A stretch of 64,000 nucleotides of DNA from Nocardia sp. CNY236 (GTDB taxonomy: Bacteria > Actinomycetota > Actinomycetes > Mycobacteriales > Mycobacteriaceae). The notes below the pieces were generated by a model, which was not told the DNA's origin, did no database searches, and saw only the letters and a program-made list of their open reading frames with translations. Each line of letters begins with the position of its first letter. Within the stretch, counting starts at the first letter, position 1. Positions 33,972 to 43,087 of the stretch are shown here, piece after piece. The position numbers and the translations under genes were made by a program. The stretch spans positions 41,646-105,645 of the forward strand of contig NZ_KI519395.1 in the NCBI RefSeq assembly GCF_000482385.1, given 5' to 3'.

Positions 33972-36254
33972 ATGACGCGTGATCTGCCCTTCGACGGCGG
34001 CGCCGAAGGAGCTGAACGCCCGGCCGACACTGCCTATCGCGTCCTCAGCGGTGCAGCCCGGGTGGCGCGGGCCGGCGCCTACGTCACCGGCGGCGCCCTG
34101 ATGGCTGCCAACGGTGGTGAGGTCTTGCCCGAGTCGGGTGAATCTCAACAGGACAGCTGGAATGCCAATTGGGCCCGCCGCAGCGATCCCGATCCCAATC
34201 AGCCGAGCCTCGTGATCACCTTCCCGGATCGAGTGCCAGAGCTCGAACGGCCTTCCGCGCGCGCATTCGATGCCGACTCGACGCAGACGGACTCGAGCGT
34301 GACTGTCGAACAGGTGGCGATGCGGCACCCCACTCTCGGCGGCGAGCGCAGCGGAACCGATGCCGGCCCGACATCGCCGAGCACGCCGGGACTCGACTCG
34401 GGCGGGTACTCGATGCACCTGTCCGGATACGACGGTGAGGACACCCGCGGACTCGGGGGTACTCCGAGTGGGGACGATGGTTCCGAAAGCGGACTGGCTC
34501 TCCCGGGGAGTGGGGGCAGCTCGGCCGATGTGCCGACCTCGCCCGGTGCTGAATCGGAATTCCTCGACGACCTCGACGTGCCCGGGTTCGGCCTACCCGG
34601 GGATGGACCGGGGTGGGCCGGCCATGGTTTCGGTCTACCCGACGCGAACGGCTTCGTTCCAGGTTCGGGAGCCTTCGAGCTGCCAGGAAGCAATGGGCTG
34701 GGCGCTCCGACGGAGGGTGACGTCTTCGTTGGGGTCGGTATCAGCGGCAGTCTCGGGATATCCGTGGACACGGCGTGGTCGCTCGATGTCGCCGTCGGTC
34801 TTGATGGGATCTATTTCGAATCGGAGATGAAGGTCGAGGTCGAGGTCGAGGTCGAGGTCGAGGTCGAGGTCGAGGTCGAGGTCGGTCGGGTCGGTGACCA
34901 ACTCGGCGAGGTGGCGGTGCCGTCTGCGGGCAATTCTGCTGGGCAGGGCTCGGGTGCCGCCCAGCCGTCGGTGGGCTCGGGTACGAGTCTGCCGTCGGTG
35001 GGCTCGGGTGTCACTACGGCATCGACTGGACCTGCCGCGGTCGCGCCAACTCCCACGGCGCCGGTCACTCCGGGCGCTTCGATGTCGGTTTCGGCGGTTG
35101 CCCCGGTTACTGCTGCCCCGGTGGTTGCTACCCCGGTGGTTGCTGCCCCGGTGGTTGCGACTCCGGCCGCCGCGGCTCCGGCTCCTGCCCCGGTTGTCGC
35201 CGTGACTCCGTTGCAAACCACTGTTCAGCCGGACGCCGCCACGACGCCGATTGCCAATGTGGGCGCTGCGCCCGAGGGATCGTTGCTGTTGACCGCCCCG
35301 GCCGCCGATCTCCCGGCACTGTTCGACAGGATCTTCTCGAAACAGGCCGACGAGCCGGCGTCGATGTCCGATTCACAGGCATCCGAATCGACCAGCGCGC
35401 TCACCACCGCAGTGACCAGTTCGACAGCGCCGAACGCAGCTGCCAGTTCCACGGCAGCAACCAGTTCTTCCGCGGTGAGCAGTCCGACGATCTCACGTGC
35501 AGCAGGTGACGAGGTGGGTTTGTCCGGACCCCGCACGTGGGACATCGAGGTCACCACGACGCGTGCGCACACATCGGCGCCGGACACCGCGACCACGGCA
35601 CCTGGTGTGACCGGTACCACGACGTCGGATGCGACCGTCACTCAATCCCCGCCGACCACTTCCGGAAGCGATGCGACGGCGCCGAGTAGCGATGCCGGTC
35701 GGCCGCCGGCAGCCGACCCGTCGATCATCGATGGGCCAACAGCTGAGCCGCCGAGTGCGGATGCGCCGACAGCGGTGCCGCCGAGTGTCGATGCGCCGCC
35801 AGTCGAGCCGCCGAGTGCGGATGCGCCGACTGATGGGGCGCAGACACCCGACGTGCCGGACCTGAAGCCACCAGCGGCTGGCACGCCGAAAGCGCCGCAA
35901 CCCTCGGATCCGGCATTGTCGCCGCCGGACCAGGGGCGCGCGGGAACTCTCGAAACCTCGTCCACCGATGGGCCAACCATCGGCCCGCTCTCTCCAGATA
36001 CCGGTGTCCAAAACTTTCCGGGACCCGAGCAAGCATCGATCGAGCCACTCAGGACAGATTCCGACGACCCGCAAGGGATTTCGGCTCCGACGGTGGCACA
36101 CGGTCTCGCAGTACCTCCGGTGGCCGACTACGAGTACCACCAGTGCGGACTCGTTGCCGCCGCAGGCGGTCTGTCGGAGGGACTGTTTCCGCAACCGGTT
36201 ACCGGTGCGGGGCACCACTCCGGCGCGAGCGCGTTGGACGGCTCCGTGCTGTAG
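33972..36254 (+). CDS. large low-complexity acidic Pro/Thr/Ser-rich protein, IniB-like by position
   Basis: A 760-residue protein I do not recognise by sequence. An N-terminal ~90-residue region with some order is followed by Gly/Ser/Asp-rich sequence, a V-G-V-G-I-S-G-S-L-G-I beta-like block near 250-280, an (E-V)n run encoded by a hexanucleotide repeat, Ala/Pro/Val repeats, and a long Thr/Ser/Pro/Ala region with about 11-residue repeats of the P-P-S-x-D-A-P type. There is no signal peptide. A dynamin-like GTPase follows 92 bp later; mycobacterial iniB (low-complexity) precedes dynamin-like iniA in the same way, so an envelope-stress role is suggested by analogy only. Confidence 0.6.
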   Translation: MTRDLPFDGGAEGAERPADTAYRVLSGAARVARAGAYVTGGALMAANGGEVLPESGESQQDSWNANWARRSDPDPNQPSLVITFPDRVPELERPSARAFDADSTQTDSSVTVEQVAMRHPTLGGERSGTDAGPTSPSTPGLDSGGYSMHLSGYDGEDTRGLGGTPSGDDGSESGLALPGSGGSSADVPTSPGAESEFLDDLDVPGFGLPGDGPGWAGHGFGLPDANGFVPGSGAFELPGSNGLGAPTEGDVFVGVGISGSLGISVDTAWSLDVAVGLDGIYFESEMKVEVEVEVEVEVEVEVEVGRVGDQLGEVAVPSAGNSAGQGSGAAQPSVGSGTSLPSVGSGVTTASTGPAAVAPTPTAPVTPGASMSVSAVAPVTAAPVVATPVVAAPVVATPAAAAPAPAPVVAVTPLQTTVQPDAATTPIANVGAAPEGSLLLTAPAADLPALFDRIFSKQADEPASMSDSQASESTSALTTAVTSSTAPNAAASSTAATSSSAVSSPTISRAAGDEVGLSGPRTWDIEVTTTRAHTSAPDTATTAPGVTGTTTSDATVTQSPPTTSGSDATAPSSDAGRPPAADPSIIDGPTAEPPSADAPTAVPPSVDAPPVEPPSADAPTDGAQTPDVPDLKPPAAGTPKAPQPSDPALSPPDQGRAGTLETSSTDGPTIGPLSPDTGVQNFPGPEQASIEPLRTDSDDPQGISAPTVAHGLAVPPVADYEYHQCGLVAAAGGLSEGLFPQPVTGAGHHSGASALDGSVL
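34836..34883 (+). repeat. (GAGGTC)8 hexanucleotide repeat within CDS
   Basis: Eight perfect copies of GAGGTC encode an (E-V)8 run inside the low-complexity protein, preceded by AAGGTC. Copy-number change would keep the reading frame and only alter the length of the acidic-hydrophobic run. Confidence 0.9.
35720..35845 (+). repeat. 30-33 nt tandem coding repeats (Pro/Ala-rich)
   Basis: About three and a half imperfect copies of a unit built on GAGCCGCCGAGTGCGGATGC, encoding P-P-S-A-D-A-P-T-type peptide repeats in the C-terminal region of the low-complexity protein. A shorter 15-nt repeat (CCGGTGGTTGCTACC type) lies at about 35118-35165. Confidence 0.65.
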
Positions 36255-36346
36255 CTGGGCCGCCAACGAGTCGGACGGGTGAGCGTCCGCAGGGGGAAGT
36301 GGATCGAGAATTGCCGAGCTCGGGTCTCCGAGAGTAAGGACGAGGG

Positions 36347-38146
36347 TTGTCTGCCGCTGCCGGGCTGAAGGCCGCGACTGTGAAGCATCCGGAGACGATG
36401 GCTCCGATCATCGGCATACTCGACGAGTTGCGGGAGATGACTCGAACGGCGGGGCGTGAGGACCTCGGCATTCGGCTGAGCATGGTTCGCGCTCGCGCGA
36501 GCGATCCGCGGCTGAGGCTCGTGGTGGTCGGCCATCCGAAGAATGGCATGAGCACGTTGGTCAACAGCCTGGTGCGCGCTTCGGTCAGTGCGACCAACAG
36601 TGATCTCAGCGTCCCGGTGATCGTCGAGTACGGCCCCGAACCGACCGCGACTCTCGTGCGTCGGGCGGCGTCTGGACGAACCGAGCGCCAGCTGGTCGAC
36701 CCGCTCGACGCCGGCGCTGCTTTCAGCGCTCAGGCTGTGGTGCGTACCGAGTTCACCCAGCCGAGCCCATTGCTCGCCAGCGGTGTCGTGATCATGGATG
36801 CCCCCGGAGCTCGGGGTGACAACCGGACTATGCGGTCGATGATTGCTGCCGCCGACGCCGTGTTGTACGTGAGTGATGCCGACGCCGAGTTGACCGGGGA
36901 CCAGATCACCGAGTTACAGCGCATTCAACGGATCTGCCCCACAGTGGTCTGTGTGCTGAACAAGATCGATCTCTATCCGCACTGGGCGCACACCCAGCAG
37001 CGTAACCGGGATCTACTCGACGCGGCCGGGCTCGGGTTCGCGGTGGCGCCGGTATCGGCCCGGCTGCACCAGCAGGCGGGTAGAGCAGGCGAGTATCACA
37101 GCGACATCGAGTCCGGTGTACCGCAGCTGATCGATCATCTGCGCGACTATGTGATCGCCAAGGCCGACTCGGTGGTTTCCGAAGCCGCGGTCCAAGACAT
37201 CACCCTGGTCTGCGACCACCTTGCGGTGACACTACGCTCGGAGGCCGACGCGCTGCGCGATTCGCACCGCAGGGCCGAGATGCTCGCCCGACTCGACCAT
37301 GCGCGCAACGAAGTCGACGAGCTGCGCCAGCGCACCGCGAACTGGCAGGTCACGCTGGCCGATGGTGGCACGGAATACATGGCCGACATCGAGCACGACT
37401 TGCGCCACCGGCTACGCAGCCTGACCCGCGACGCCGAGGCCGAGATCGCCCGAACCGATCCGGCGCGCCGATGGAAGGAGTTCGGCGCCGACCTGGACAC
37501 GCGCATTTGCGAAGCAGTCGAACAGAATTTCGCCATGGCCCACTATCGGATCGTCGAGCTGTCCGAGCAGGTGACCGAGATGTTCCCGATCGATCGGCCT
37601 CGTCCGCAGCTACCCGATCTACGACACACGCAACCCGGCGACGTATTGGAGGCGGTTGTCCCGCTCGAGCCGTTGGTCAGCGCGAAATCCACACCCTTGG
37701 CACATTCTCTCAGCGCTCTACGGGGATCGTATGGCGGCATCCTGATGGTCGGCCTCGTCACCAGTCTCCTGCACATGTCACTGGTGAACTGGTACTCGGT
37801 GACGGCCGGCATACTCTTGGGTGCCAGTGCCCTCTTCGACGAGCGCAAGGCCGCGAAGACTCGCCGGCAAGCAGAGGCCAAGGTCGCCGTTGCGCGTTTG
37901 ATGGACGACGTGGTCTTCCAGGTCGGCAAGGAATCGCGTGCTCGCGTGCGCGCGGTGCAGCGTGCCCAGCGTGACCATTTCACCGATGTCGCGAATGAAA
38001 CCCATCGTTCGCTGGATGCATCGTTGCGTAACGCGGAAGAGGCCGCTGCGCACTATTCGGATGAGCGTCGACATCGTCGAAGCGACGAACTCGACCGACT
38101 CTTGGTTCGTCTGCGTACGCTCCGCGAGCGTGCCGCAACGCTGTGA
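36347..38146 (+). CDS. dynamin-like GTPase with altered P-loop
   Basis: A 599-residue bacterial dynamin-like protein, relative of mycobacterial IniA/IniC. G3 is D-A-P-G at 151-154 and G4 is N-K-I-D at 205-208. The G1 loop reads G-H-P-K-N-G-M-S-T at 62-70, so the near-invariant P-loop lysine is methionine 68. A helical stalk with E/R-rich coiled coil spans ~220-440. A hydrophobic hairpin at about 465-495 (G-G-I-L-M-V-G-L, then V-T-A-G-I-L-L-G) would insert into membrane, and a basic coiled coil ends the protein. It probably binds and remodels the inner membrane; nucleotide handling is in doubt. The start is TTG 36347. Confidence 0.78.
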   Translation: MSAAAGLKAATVKHPETMAPIIGILDELREMTRTAGREDLGIRLSMVRARASDPRLRLVVVGHPKNGMSTLVNSLVRASVSATNSDLSVPVIVEYGPEPTATLVRRAASGRTERQLVDPLDAGAAFSAQAVVRTEFTQPSPLLASGVVIMDAPGARGDNRTMRSMIAAADAVLYVSDADAELTGDQITELQRIQRICPTVVCVLNKIDLYPHWAHTQQRNRDLLDAAGLGFAVAPVSARLHQQAGRAGEYHSDIESGVPQLIDHLRDYVIAKADSVVSEAAVQDITLVCDHLAVTLRSEADALRDSHRRAEMLARLDHARNEVDELRQRTANWQVTLADGGTEYMADIEHDLRHRLRSLTRDAEAEIARTDPARRWKEFGADLDTRICEAVEQNFAMAHYRIVELSEQVTEMFPIDRPRPQLPDLRHTQPGDVLEAVVPLEPLVSAKSTPLAHSLSALRGSYGGILMVGLVTSLLHMSLVNWYSVTAGILLGASALFDERKAAKTRRQAEAKVAVARLMDDVVFQVGKESRARVRAVQRAQRDHFTDVANETHRSLDASLRNAEEAAAHYSDERRHRRSDELDRLLVRLRTLRERAATL

Positions 38147-38161
38147 TAGGGCTCGGTGTGT

Positions 38162-40147
38162 TCACACTGGGTGGCCCTGCGGCGAGTGTGCCGGCTGGAA
38201 CTGATGGGCGTGCCGCAAATCCTCGGCTCGAATCACGTGTGTCACCGCGTTGATCAGAGCGAGGTGGGTGAATGCCTGCGGGAAATTGCCGAGATGGCGG
38301 CCGCTGCGGGGATCGATTTCCTCGGCGAACAGTCGCAATGGACTGGCGTAGCCGAGCAGTCGTTCGCACAGATGCAGGGCGCGTTGAAATTCACCGATCT
38401 CCACCAGTGCGGAGACCAGCCAGAACGAGCAGATCGTGAACGCGCCCTCGGTGCCGCTCAAGCCGTCGTCGGTCGTCTCGGTCCGATACCGCAGCACCAG
38501 ACCGTTTTCGGTGAGTTGGTCGGCAATGGCCAGCACAGTGGCGCACACGCGATGGTCCTCCGGTGGCAGGAATCGGGTGAGCACCACCAGCAGCAGCGAG
38601 GCATCCAGGGTGTCGCCGCCGTAGACCTGGGTGAACACGCCGTTGGCATTCACGCCGTTGGCCAGAATGTCGGCCTTGATCTCTTCGGCAGTCGCGGACC
38701 ACTCGGCGGCGTGGTCGAACTGTCCGTGTAGTTCCGCGAGCTTCGCGCCTCGGTCGAGCGCTACCCAGCACATCACTTTGGACGAGGTGAAATGCTGCGG
38801 CTCGCCACGCACCTCCCAGATGCCGCGGTCGGGTTGTTGCCAATGCTCGATGGCTGCGTGCACTTGACGGACCAGCAGCGGCCACAGGGTCTCCGGAACC
38901 TGCTGGCGCGACTTCACATGCAGATATACCGCATCGAGCATGGTGCCCCAGATGTCGTGTTGCTGTTGGTTGTAGGCGTTGTTGCCGATTCGCACCGGCC
39001 GAGCGCTGTCATAGCCACCGAGGTGGTCGAGGACGCTTTCGGTGAGCTCGCGTTCCGCCCCGATGCCGTAGAGCACCTGGAGCGGGGCTGGGTCGCCGTT
39101 CGCCCCGGTGGTTGCGTCGTTGAGGAAGGCGAAGAAGTCGTCGGCCTCGCGATCCAGACCGAGCGTGTACAGACCCCACAGCGCGAAACTCGCATCCCGC
39201 ACCCACGTGTAGCGGTAGTCCCAGTTGCGTTCGCCACCAGGTGTTTCCGGAAGCGAGGTGGTAGCGGCTGCCATCAGTGCGCCGGTGGGGGCGTAGGTGA
39301 GCCCTTTGAGTGTGAGTGCGCTGCGCTGCAAGTAGTCACGCCACGGGTGATCCGGAAACTTGCCCAGTGTGATCCATTGCCGCCAACATTCGGTGGTCTG
39401 CCACATCTTCTGCGCCGCCTCGTCGAAGGTGCGTGGCGCGGGCAATTCCGACCACGTGAGCGCGACGAAGACTTCGTCGCCTTCCTCCATTCTGGTGCGG
39501 GCGCGCGCCTCCCTGCCTTCCAGGCCGAGGCGCAAATTCGTGGTGAGCACCAGCGTCGGACCCATGCTCGCGTCGTCGCTGGGGACTGCGGTCGCTTCCT
39601 CGTACACCTTACCGGTGTACTCCCATCGGGCGGTGGCGCGATGGTAGTCGAACGCGGGTTCGCAGCTCATTTCGAGCTCCACAGTGCCGTTCACGCATTT
39701 CACCGTGCGCAACAGCAGGTGGCCGGCATCCCAGTCCATCGGGGTGCGGCGATGAGTCTTGCTGCGTTGATCATTGTTGTGCCACTCCCCGAGCACCAGG
39801 GCGTCCCGCACGATCAGCCAGCCGGTTCCGGTTTGCCACGTGGTTTCGAGGATCATTCCGCCGGGCAGATAACGGCGGGCGGCGGGTACATTGACCCCGT
39901 AGGGTCCGATCCGGAAATGACCCGCGCTGCGGTCCAGGATGGCGCCGAAGATGCTCGGCGAATCCGGTCGGGGCACGCACATCCATTCCACGGAGCCATT
40001 GCTGGCGACCAGGCAGCTGGTCTCGCAGTCGGACAGGAACGCGTAGTCGTCGATCGGGGGATAGGCCCCGCGACGTTGCGGTTCGCTCAGGTTCGACAAC
40101 GAAACCACGTCGGGATCGTCGGCCGGGAAATCGACAAGGGAGCCCAT
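38162..40147 (-). CDS. glycoside hydrolase family 15 protein, likely trehalase
   Basis: A 661-residue GH15 enzyme. The N-terminal beta-sandwich begins I-D-D-Y-A-F-L-S-D-C-E-T; the (alpha/alpha)6 barrel includes N-W-D-Y-R-Y-T-W-V-R-D-A, the GH15 hallmark, with catalytic acids in this barrel. In mycobacteria the orthologue in the same place near lepA and the sulfate transporter (Rv2402) is a trehalase, so hydrolysis of trehalose to glucose is the likely activity; glucoamylase is the alternative. No signal peptide, so cytosolic. Convergent with the dynamin gene, 15 bp apart. Confidence 0.88.
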   Translation of the reverse strand: MGSLVDFPADDPDVVSLSNLSEPQRRGAYPPIDDYAFLSDCETSCLVASNGSVEWMCVPRPDSPSIFGAILDRSAGHFRIGPYGVNVPAARRYLPGGMILETTWQTGTGWLIVRDALVLGEWHNNDQRSKTHRRTPMDWDAGHLLLRTVKCVNGTVELEMSCEPAFDYHRATARWEYTGKVYEEATAVPSDDASMGPTLVLTTNLRLGLEGREARARTRMEEGDEVFVALTWSELPAPRTFDEAAQKMWQTTECWRQWITLGKFPDHPWRDYLQRSALTLKGLTYAPTGALMAAATTSLPETPGGERNWDYRYTWVRDASFALWGLYTLGLDREADDFFAFLNDATTGANGDPAPLQVLYGIGAERELTESVLDHLGGYDSARPVRIGNNAYNQQQHDIWGTMLDAVYLHVKSRQQVPETLWPLLVRQVHAAIEHWQQPDRGIWEVRGEPQHFTSSKVMCWVALDRGAKLAELHGQFDHAAEWSATAEEIKADILANGVNANGVFTQVYGGDTLDASLLLVVLTRFLPPEDHRVCATVLAIADQLTENGLVLRYRTETTDDGLSGTEGAFTICSFWLVSALVEIGEFQRALHLCERLLGYASPLRLFAEEIDPRSGRHLGNFPQAFTHLALINAVTHVIRAEDLRHAHQFQPAHSPQGHPV

Positions 40148-40249
40148 ACCCCATCTTCAGCCGCAGGCATGGGCGCCGTCCACTGCGCCGCCGGAGTGCC
40201 GGTTTCACGGCCTCGCGGTCTCGGTCGGCGGACCGACTAGGCTGAACCC

Positions 40250-40531
40250 GTGCATCGCATCGCAGGATGGTGGGACGGTTTCGAGCTGTGGGTCGCGGGG
40301 CTGCCGTTCATACCGCAGTTTCTCGTGGTCCTCGTAGGCATGGTTCCGATCAGCACGGCGCTTGCCTACGGGCTCGACCGCGTCGTGCGTGCTGTGCTGC
40401 GCAGGGCTGATCGCGGCTCTGTCACCGCCGCCGCTTCGATCGGGCCTGTGCAGGTCGGCGCGCCGTTGGCCGCGGAACCCGAGCGTCTGGTCGTAGACGA
40501 CCGCGCGCCCGTCTCGAGTGGAGCGCGCTGA
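40250..40531 (+). CDS. small membrane protein
   Basis: A 93-residue protein with one clear membrane segment at about 22-42 (F-L-V-V-L-V-G-M-V-P-I-S), preceded by the aromatic W-W-D-G-F-E-L-W, and a hydrophilic Ala/Arg-rich tail. It begins 102 bp after the divergent trehalase start. A short membrane protein holds the same place in mycobacteria (Rv2401 region). Its stop overlaps the start of the next tiny gene (TGATG). Function unknown. Confidence 0.65.
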   Translation: MHRIAGWWDGFELWVAGLPFIPQFLVVLVGMVPISTALAYGLDRVVRAVLRRADRGSVTAAASIGPVQVGAPLAAEPERLVVDDRAPVSSGAR

Positions 40532-40608
40532 TGCCCCGGTCTCGGGTTCAGCTCGCGTTGATCGCCCTGTTGGTGCTCGTCGTCGTCGCCTGGTTGTTCA
40601 CCCGTTGA
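40531..40608 (+). CDS. 25-residue membrane peptide
   Basis: A short reading frame starting inside the stop of the preceding gene (TGATG coupling) and encoding a basic N-terminus followed by a single hydrophobic helix (L-A-L-I-A-L-L-V-L-V-V-V-A-W-L-F) and T-R. Coupled start, GC-typical codons and ideal membrane-helix make-up support translation; it could be a partner of the 93-residue membrane protein. Too short for firm proof. Confidence 0.5.
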   Translation: MPRSRVQLALIALLVLVVVAWLFTR

Positions 40609-40620
40609 CCGGCATGTCGC

Positions 40621-41676
40621 TCAGTTGGCGCCACTTCGCCAATCGGTGAATCGTTTGCCGATCTTCACGACCGTCTCACCGACCTCCTGCGCGACGGTTC
40701 CCGCCGCCGTACCGACATCGCGACTCAGTGTGCGCACCGTCCGGATGAGCGGGTCTTCGGACTGATCGAAAGTCGCGCTGTAGGCTCGAGCGGCTTGTTT
40801 CATCTCGTCGGTAAGGGTGGCCTCGCGGTCCTGTTCGCGGCGCGGGTAGCTGCCTGCGACGATACGGTCGTACTCGCCGCTGTGGACCCAACGGCGCAGT
40901 TCCGCCGCGCGTAGCACGGAGAACGGGTGGCTCTGTAGTTCCAGATTGAGCAGTTTGAGCACCCCGTCGCGGAGGTCGCCGGAGCGCTCGTAGTCGTCCG
41001 CCTGGGCCAGGAAGGCCCCGAGATTCATCTGTTCGACGCCGGCGCCACCGGCCAACTTCATATGCACCCGGGTCGAGGCCTCGACGTCTTGGCTGCACAG
41101 TAGCCCTGCGCGGTCGCCGGACAGCTCGGACTTGCGGCTCCATTCCATCAGCGCTGCGACCACAGCGCGCAGCGCCCAGCCGCCCACCGGCATCCATCCG
41201 AAATTCGCCGTGATCCGTAGCAGATGCATCAGCATCGTTCGATACACCGCGTGTCCGGACAGGGCGTGTCCCAGTTCGTGGCCGACGACGAAGCGCAGCT
41301 CCTCGACGTCGAGCAGATCGATCAATCCTGTGGTCAGAACGATGAACGGCTGGTCCATGCCGATGGTGAACGCGTTCACCTGCGGGCTCTGTAGTACGAA
41401 CAGCTCCGGTGTGGTCGGAGCATCCATGATCTGTACGCAGTCTCGGCGCAGGTGATGCAGCGTACGGAACTGCCGCTGTTCCACACGGACCGCGGTGGCC
41501 AGATAGAGCAGCCTATGCTGGCGTTCCTGCAGCACGCTCGACAGTGTCCGCAGTACGATGTCGAACCCCGACAATGAGCGCAAGGCGACCAGTGCGGTGC
41601 GGTCGGCAGGATGCTCCCACGCGCGGGTGCTGATGCCTGGGAACTGTGCCCGGATACGATCCGGAGTGGCGGTCAT
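40621..41676 (-). CDS. M48-family zinc metalloprotease (HtpX/Ste24-like)
   Basis: A 351-residue protein. The zinc motif H-E-L-G-H is at 133-137; the third ligand is probably E184 in S-R-K-S-E-L-S-G-D-R-A, typical of M48. A hydrophobic stretch (F-G-W-M-P-V-G-G-W-A-L-R-A-V-V-A-A-L) lies between them. ATG 41676 was chosen because of its AGAGGG ribosome site and because longer in-frame starts add hydrophilic unmatched sequence. Unlike HtpX it lacks N-terminal membrane helices, so it is probably a peripheral or cytosolic M48 enzyme. Role in membrane-protein quality control is inferred. Confidence 0.78.
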   Translation of the reverse strand: MTATPDRIRAQFPGISTRAWEHPADRTALVALRSLSGFDIVLRTLSSVLQERQHRLLYLATAVRVEQRQFRTLHHLRRDCVQIMDAPTTPELFVLQSPQVNAFTIGMDQPFIVLTTGLIDLLDVEELRFVVGHELGHALSGHAVYRTMLMHLLRITANFGWMPVGGWALRAVVAALMEWSRKSELSGDRAGLLCSQDVEASTRVHMKLAGGAGVEQMNLGAFLAQADDYERSGDLRDGVLKLLNLELQSHPFSVLRAAELRRWVHSGEYDRIVAGSYPRREQDREATLTDEMKQAARAYSATFDQSEDPLIRTVRTLSRDVGTAAGTVAQEVGETVVKIGKRFTDWRSGAN

Positions 41677-42040
41677 GGATCGAACCCTCTTTCGGTCACT
41701 CTTCGATTCGGCCTGCGCCGTATGCTCTGCTACAGTCTGCCCGTGTTGTCGAGCGCTGTCCCGCAGGTCCGCCATGAATTGGCGTTGATCGCTGTAGGTG
41801 ACCTCGCCGTCGCGGACATCTACTGTCGTTGATCGGCGGTTGGGCGCGCTCGAGTTTCGCTTCCAGTAGGTCTGCACACTGTCCACCTACGAAGTGGCTG
41901 CGCCCGGCTGGTCGAGGTCGGCTGCGCGCCAGGTCGCGTGTGCGGTCGACGCGTCGACGCTCCTGACCTGATCGACACTCCGATTGCCGCCACCGAGGAC
42001 CCACCGGACGGATGGCGGTTCGCAAGAAAGGTCCCTCCCG
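41677..42040. other. divergent region between M48 protease and sulfate transporter operon
   Basis: 364 bp with no supported gene. It should carry the promoter of the sulfate-binding protein operon. A 14-bp perfect palindrome, GTCGACGCGTCGAC, lies at 41945-41958, about 80 bp upstream of the operon's start and could be a regulator site, though SalI/MluI-like GC palindromes also arise by chance. No riboswitch-like structure was recognised. Confidence 0.45.
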
Positions 42041-43087
42041 ATGGCTCGCATCTCCTGGCTTCTTCGACGCCGGCAGCGCCTCTCGGCCGCGGTCGTGGCG
42101 CTTGCGACGCTGGGTGTGGCCGCCTGCGGTGGCGGAGCCAGTGATTCGACCGACGGGCGCGGCGCGGACGGTAGCGCCGGCACTGTGAACCTGTATGCCT
42201 TCGCTGTGCCGAAGCCTGGTTTCGACCGGGTCATCGCGGAGTTCAACGAGACCGACGCCGGCGCCGGCGTGCAGATCCGGGCGTCCTACGGTGCCTCCGG
42301 CGATCAGTCCCGCAAGGTCAAGGACGGCGCCCCCGCGGACGTGGTGAGTTTCTCGATCGAGCCCGATGTGACGCGTCTGGTCGACGCCGGCCTGGTGGAT
42401 GCGAGCTGGGACGCAGATGCCACCAAGGGCGTTCCTTTCGGTTCGGTGGTGACGATCGTGGTGCGCGAGGGCAATCCGAAGGGCATCGAGGACTGGGACG
42501 ATCTGCTGAAACCGGGTATCGAGGTGGTGACCCCGAACCCGTTCAGCTCCGGATCGGCCAAATGGAACCTGCTGGCGCCCTATGCCGCCAAGAGCGCAGG
42601 GGGCGCGAACCCGCAAGCAGGCTTGGACTACCTGAGCCGATTGATCACCGAGGATCATGTACGCGTGCAGCCGAAATCCGGTCGCGAGGCCACCGAGGCA
42701 TTCTTGCAGGGCACTGGTGATGCGCTGTTGAGCTATGAGAACGAGGCGATCTTCATCGAGCGCACCGGCGAGCCGATCGAACATATCGTCCCGCCGGTCA
42801 CCGTGCGGATCGAGAATCCGGTAGCCGTGCCGGAGAACAGTCGCAGCCGCGAGCAGGCCATCGCTTTTCGGGACTTCCTGTTCTCCGTCGCCGGGCAGCG
42901 GGCCTGGGCCGAGGGAGGTTTCCGACCGGTCGATCCGCAGGTCGCTGCGGAGTATGCCGACCAGTTTCCGACTCCACAGCAATTGTGGACGATCGCCGAC
43001 CTGGGTGGTTGGTCGGCGGTGGACGCGAGCTTGTTCGATCCGGACACCGGCGCTGTCGCGGCGATCTACGACGACGCGACCGAATGA
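42041..43087 (+). CDS. subI: sulfate-binding lipoprotein of ABC transporter
   Basis: A 348-residue extracytoplasmic sulfate/thiosulfate-binding protein anchored by lipid. A basic N-terminus and hydrophobic stretch end in the lipobox L-G-V-A-A-C, giving Cys29 as the lipidated residue. The mature part has the family's V-N-L-Y-A-F-A-V-P opening, S-Y-G-A-S-G-D-Q-S and the P-N-P-F-S-S-G-S-A-K-W-N block. ATG 42041 has a GAAAGG site; an upstream in-frame ATG (41984) would spoil the signal peptide. First gene of a four-gene operon with overlapping starts. Confidence 0.92.
   Translation: MARISWLLRRRQRLSAAVVALATLGVAACGGGASDSTDGRGADGSAGTVNLYAFAVPKPGFDRVIAEFNETDAGAGVQIRASYGASGDQSRKVKDGAPADVVSFSIEPDVTRLVDAGLVDASWDADATKGVPFGSVVTIVVREGNPKGIEDWDDLLKPGIEVVTPNPFSSGSAKWNLLAPYAAKSAGGANPQAGLDYLSRLITEDHVRVQPKSGREATEAFLQGTGDALLSYENEAIFIERTGEPIEHIVPPVTVRIENPVAVPENSRSREQAIAFRDFLFSVAGQRAWAEGGFRPVDPQVAAEYADQFPTPQQLWTIADLGGWSAVDASLFDPDTGAVAAIYDDATE

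Noticed and set aside
41945..41958. GTCGACGCGTCGAC palindrome as a sulfur regulator site
   Set aside because: Kept only as a note in the intergenic entry, because GC-rich 14-bp palindromes of this make-up are expected by chance in such DNA and no second copy was seen before sir.
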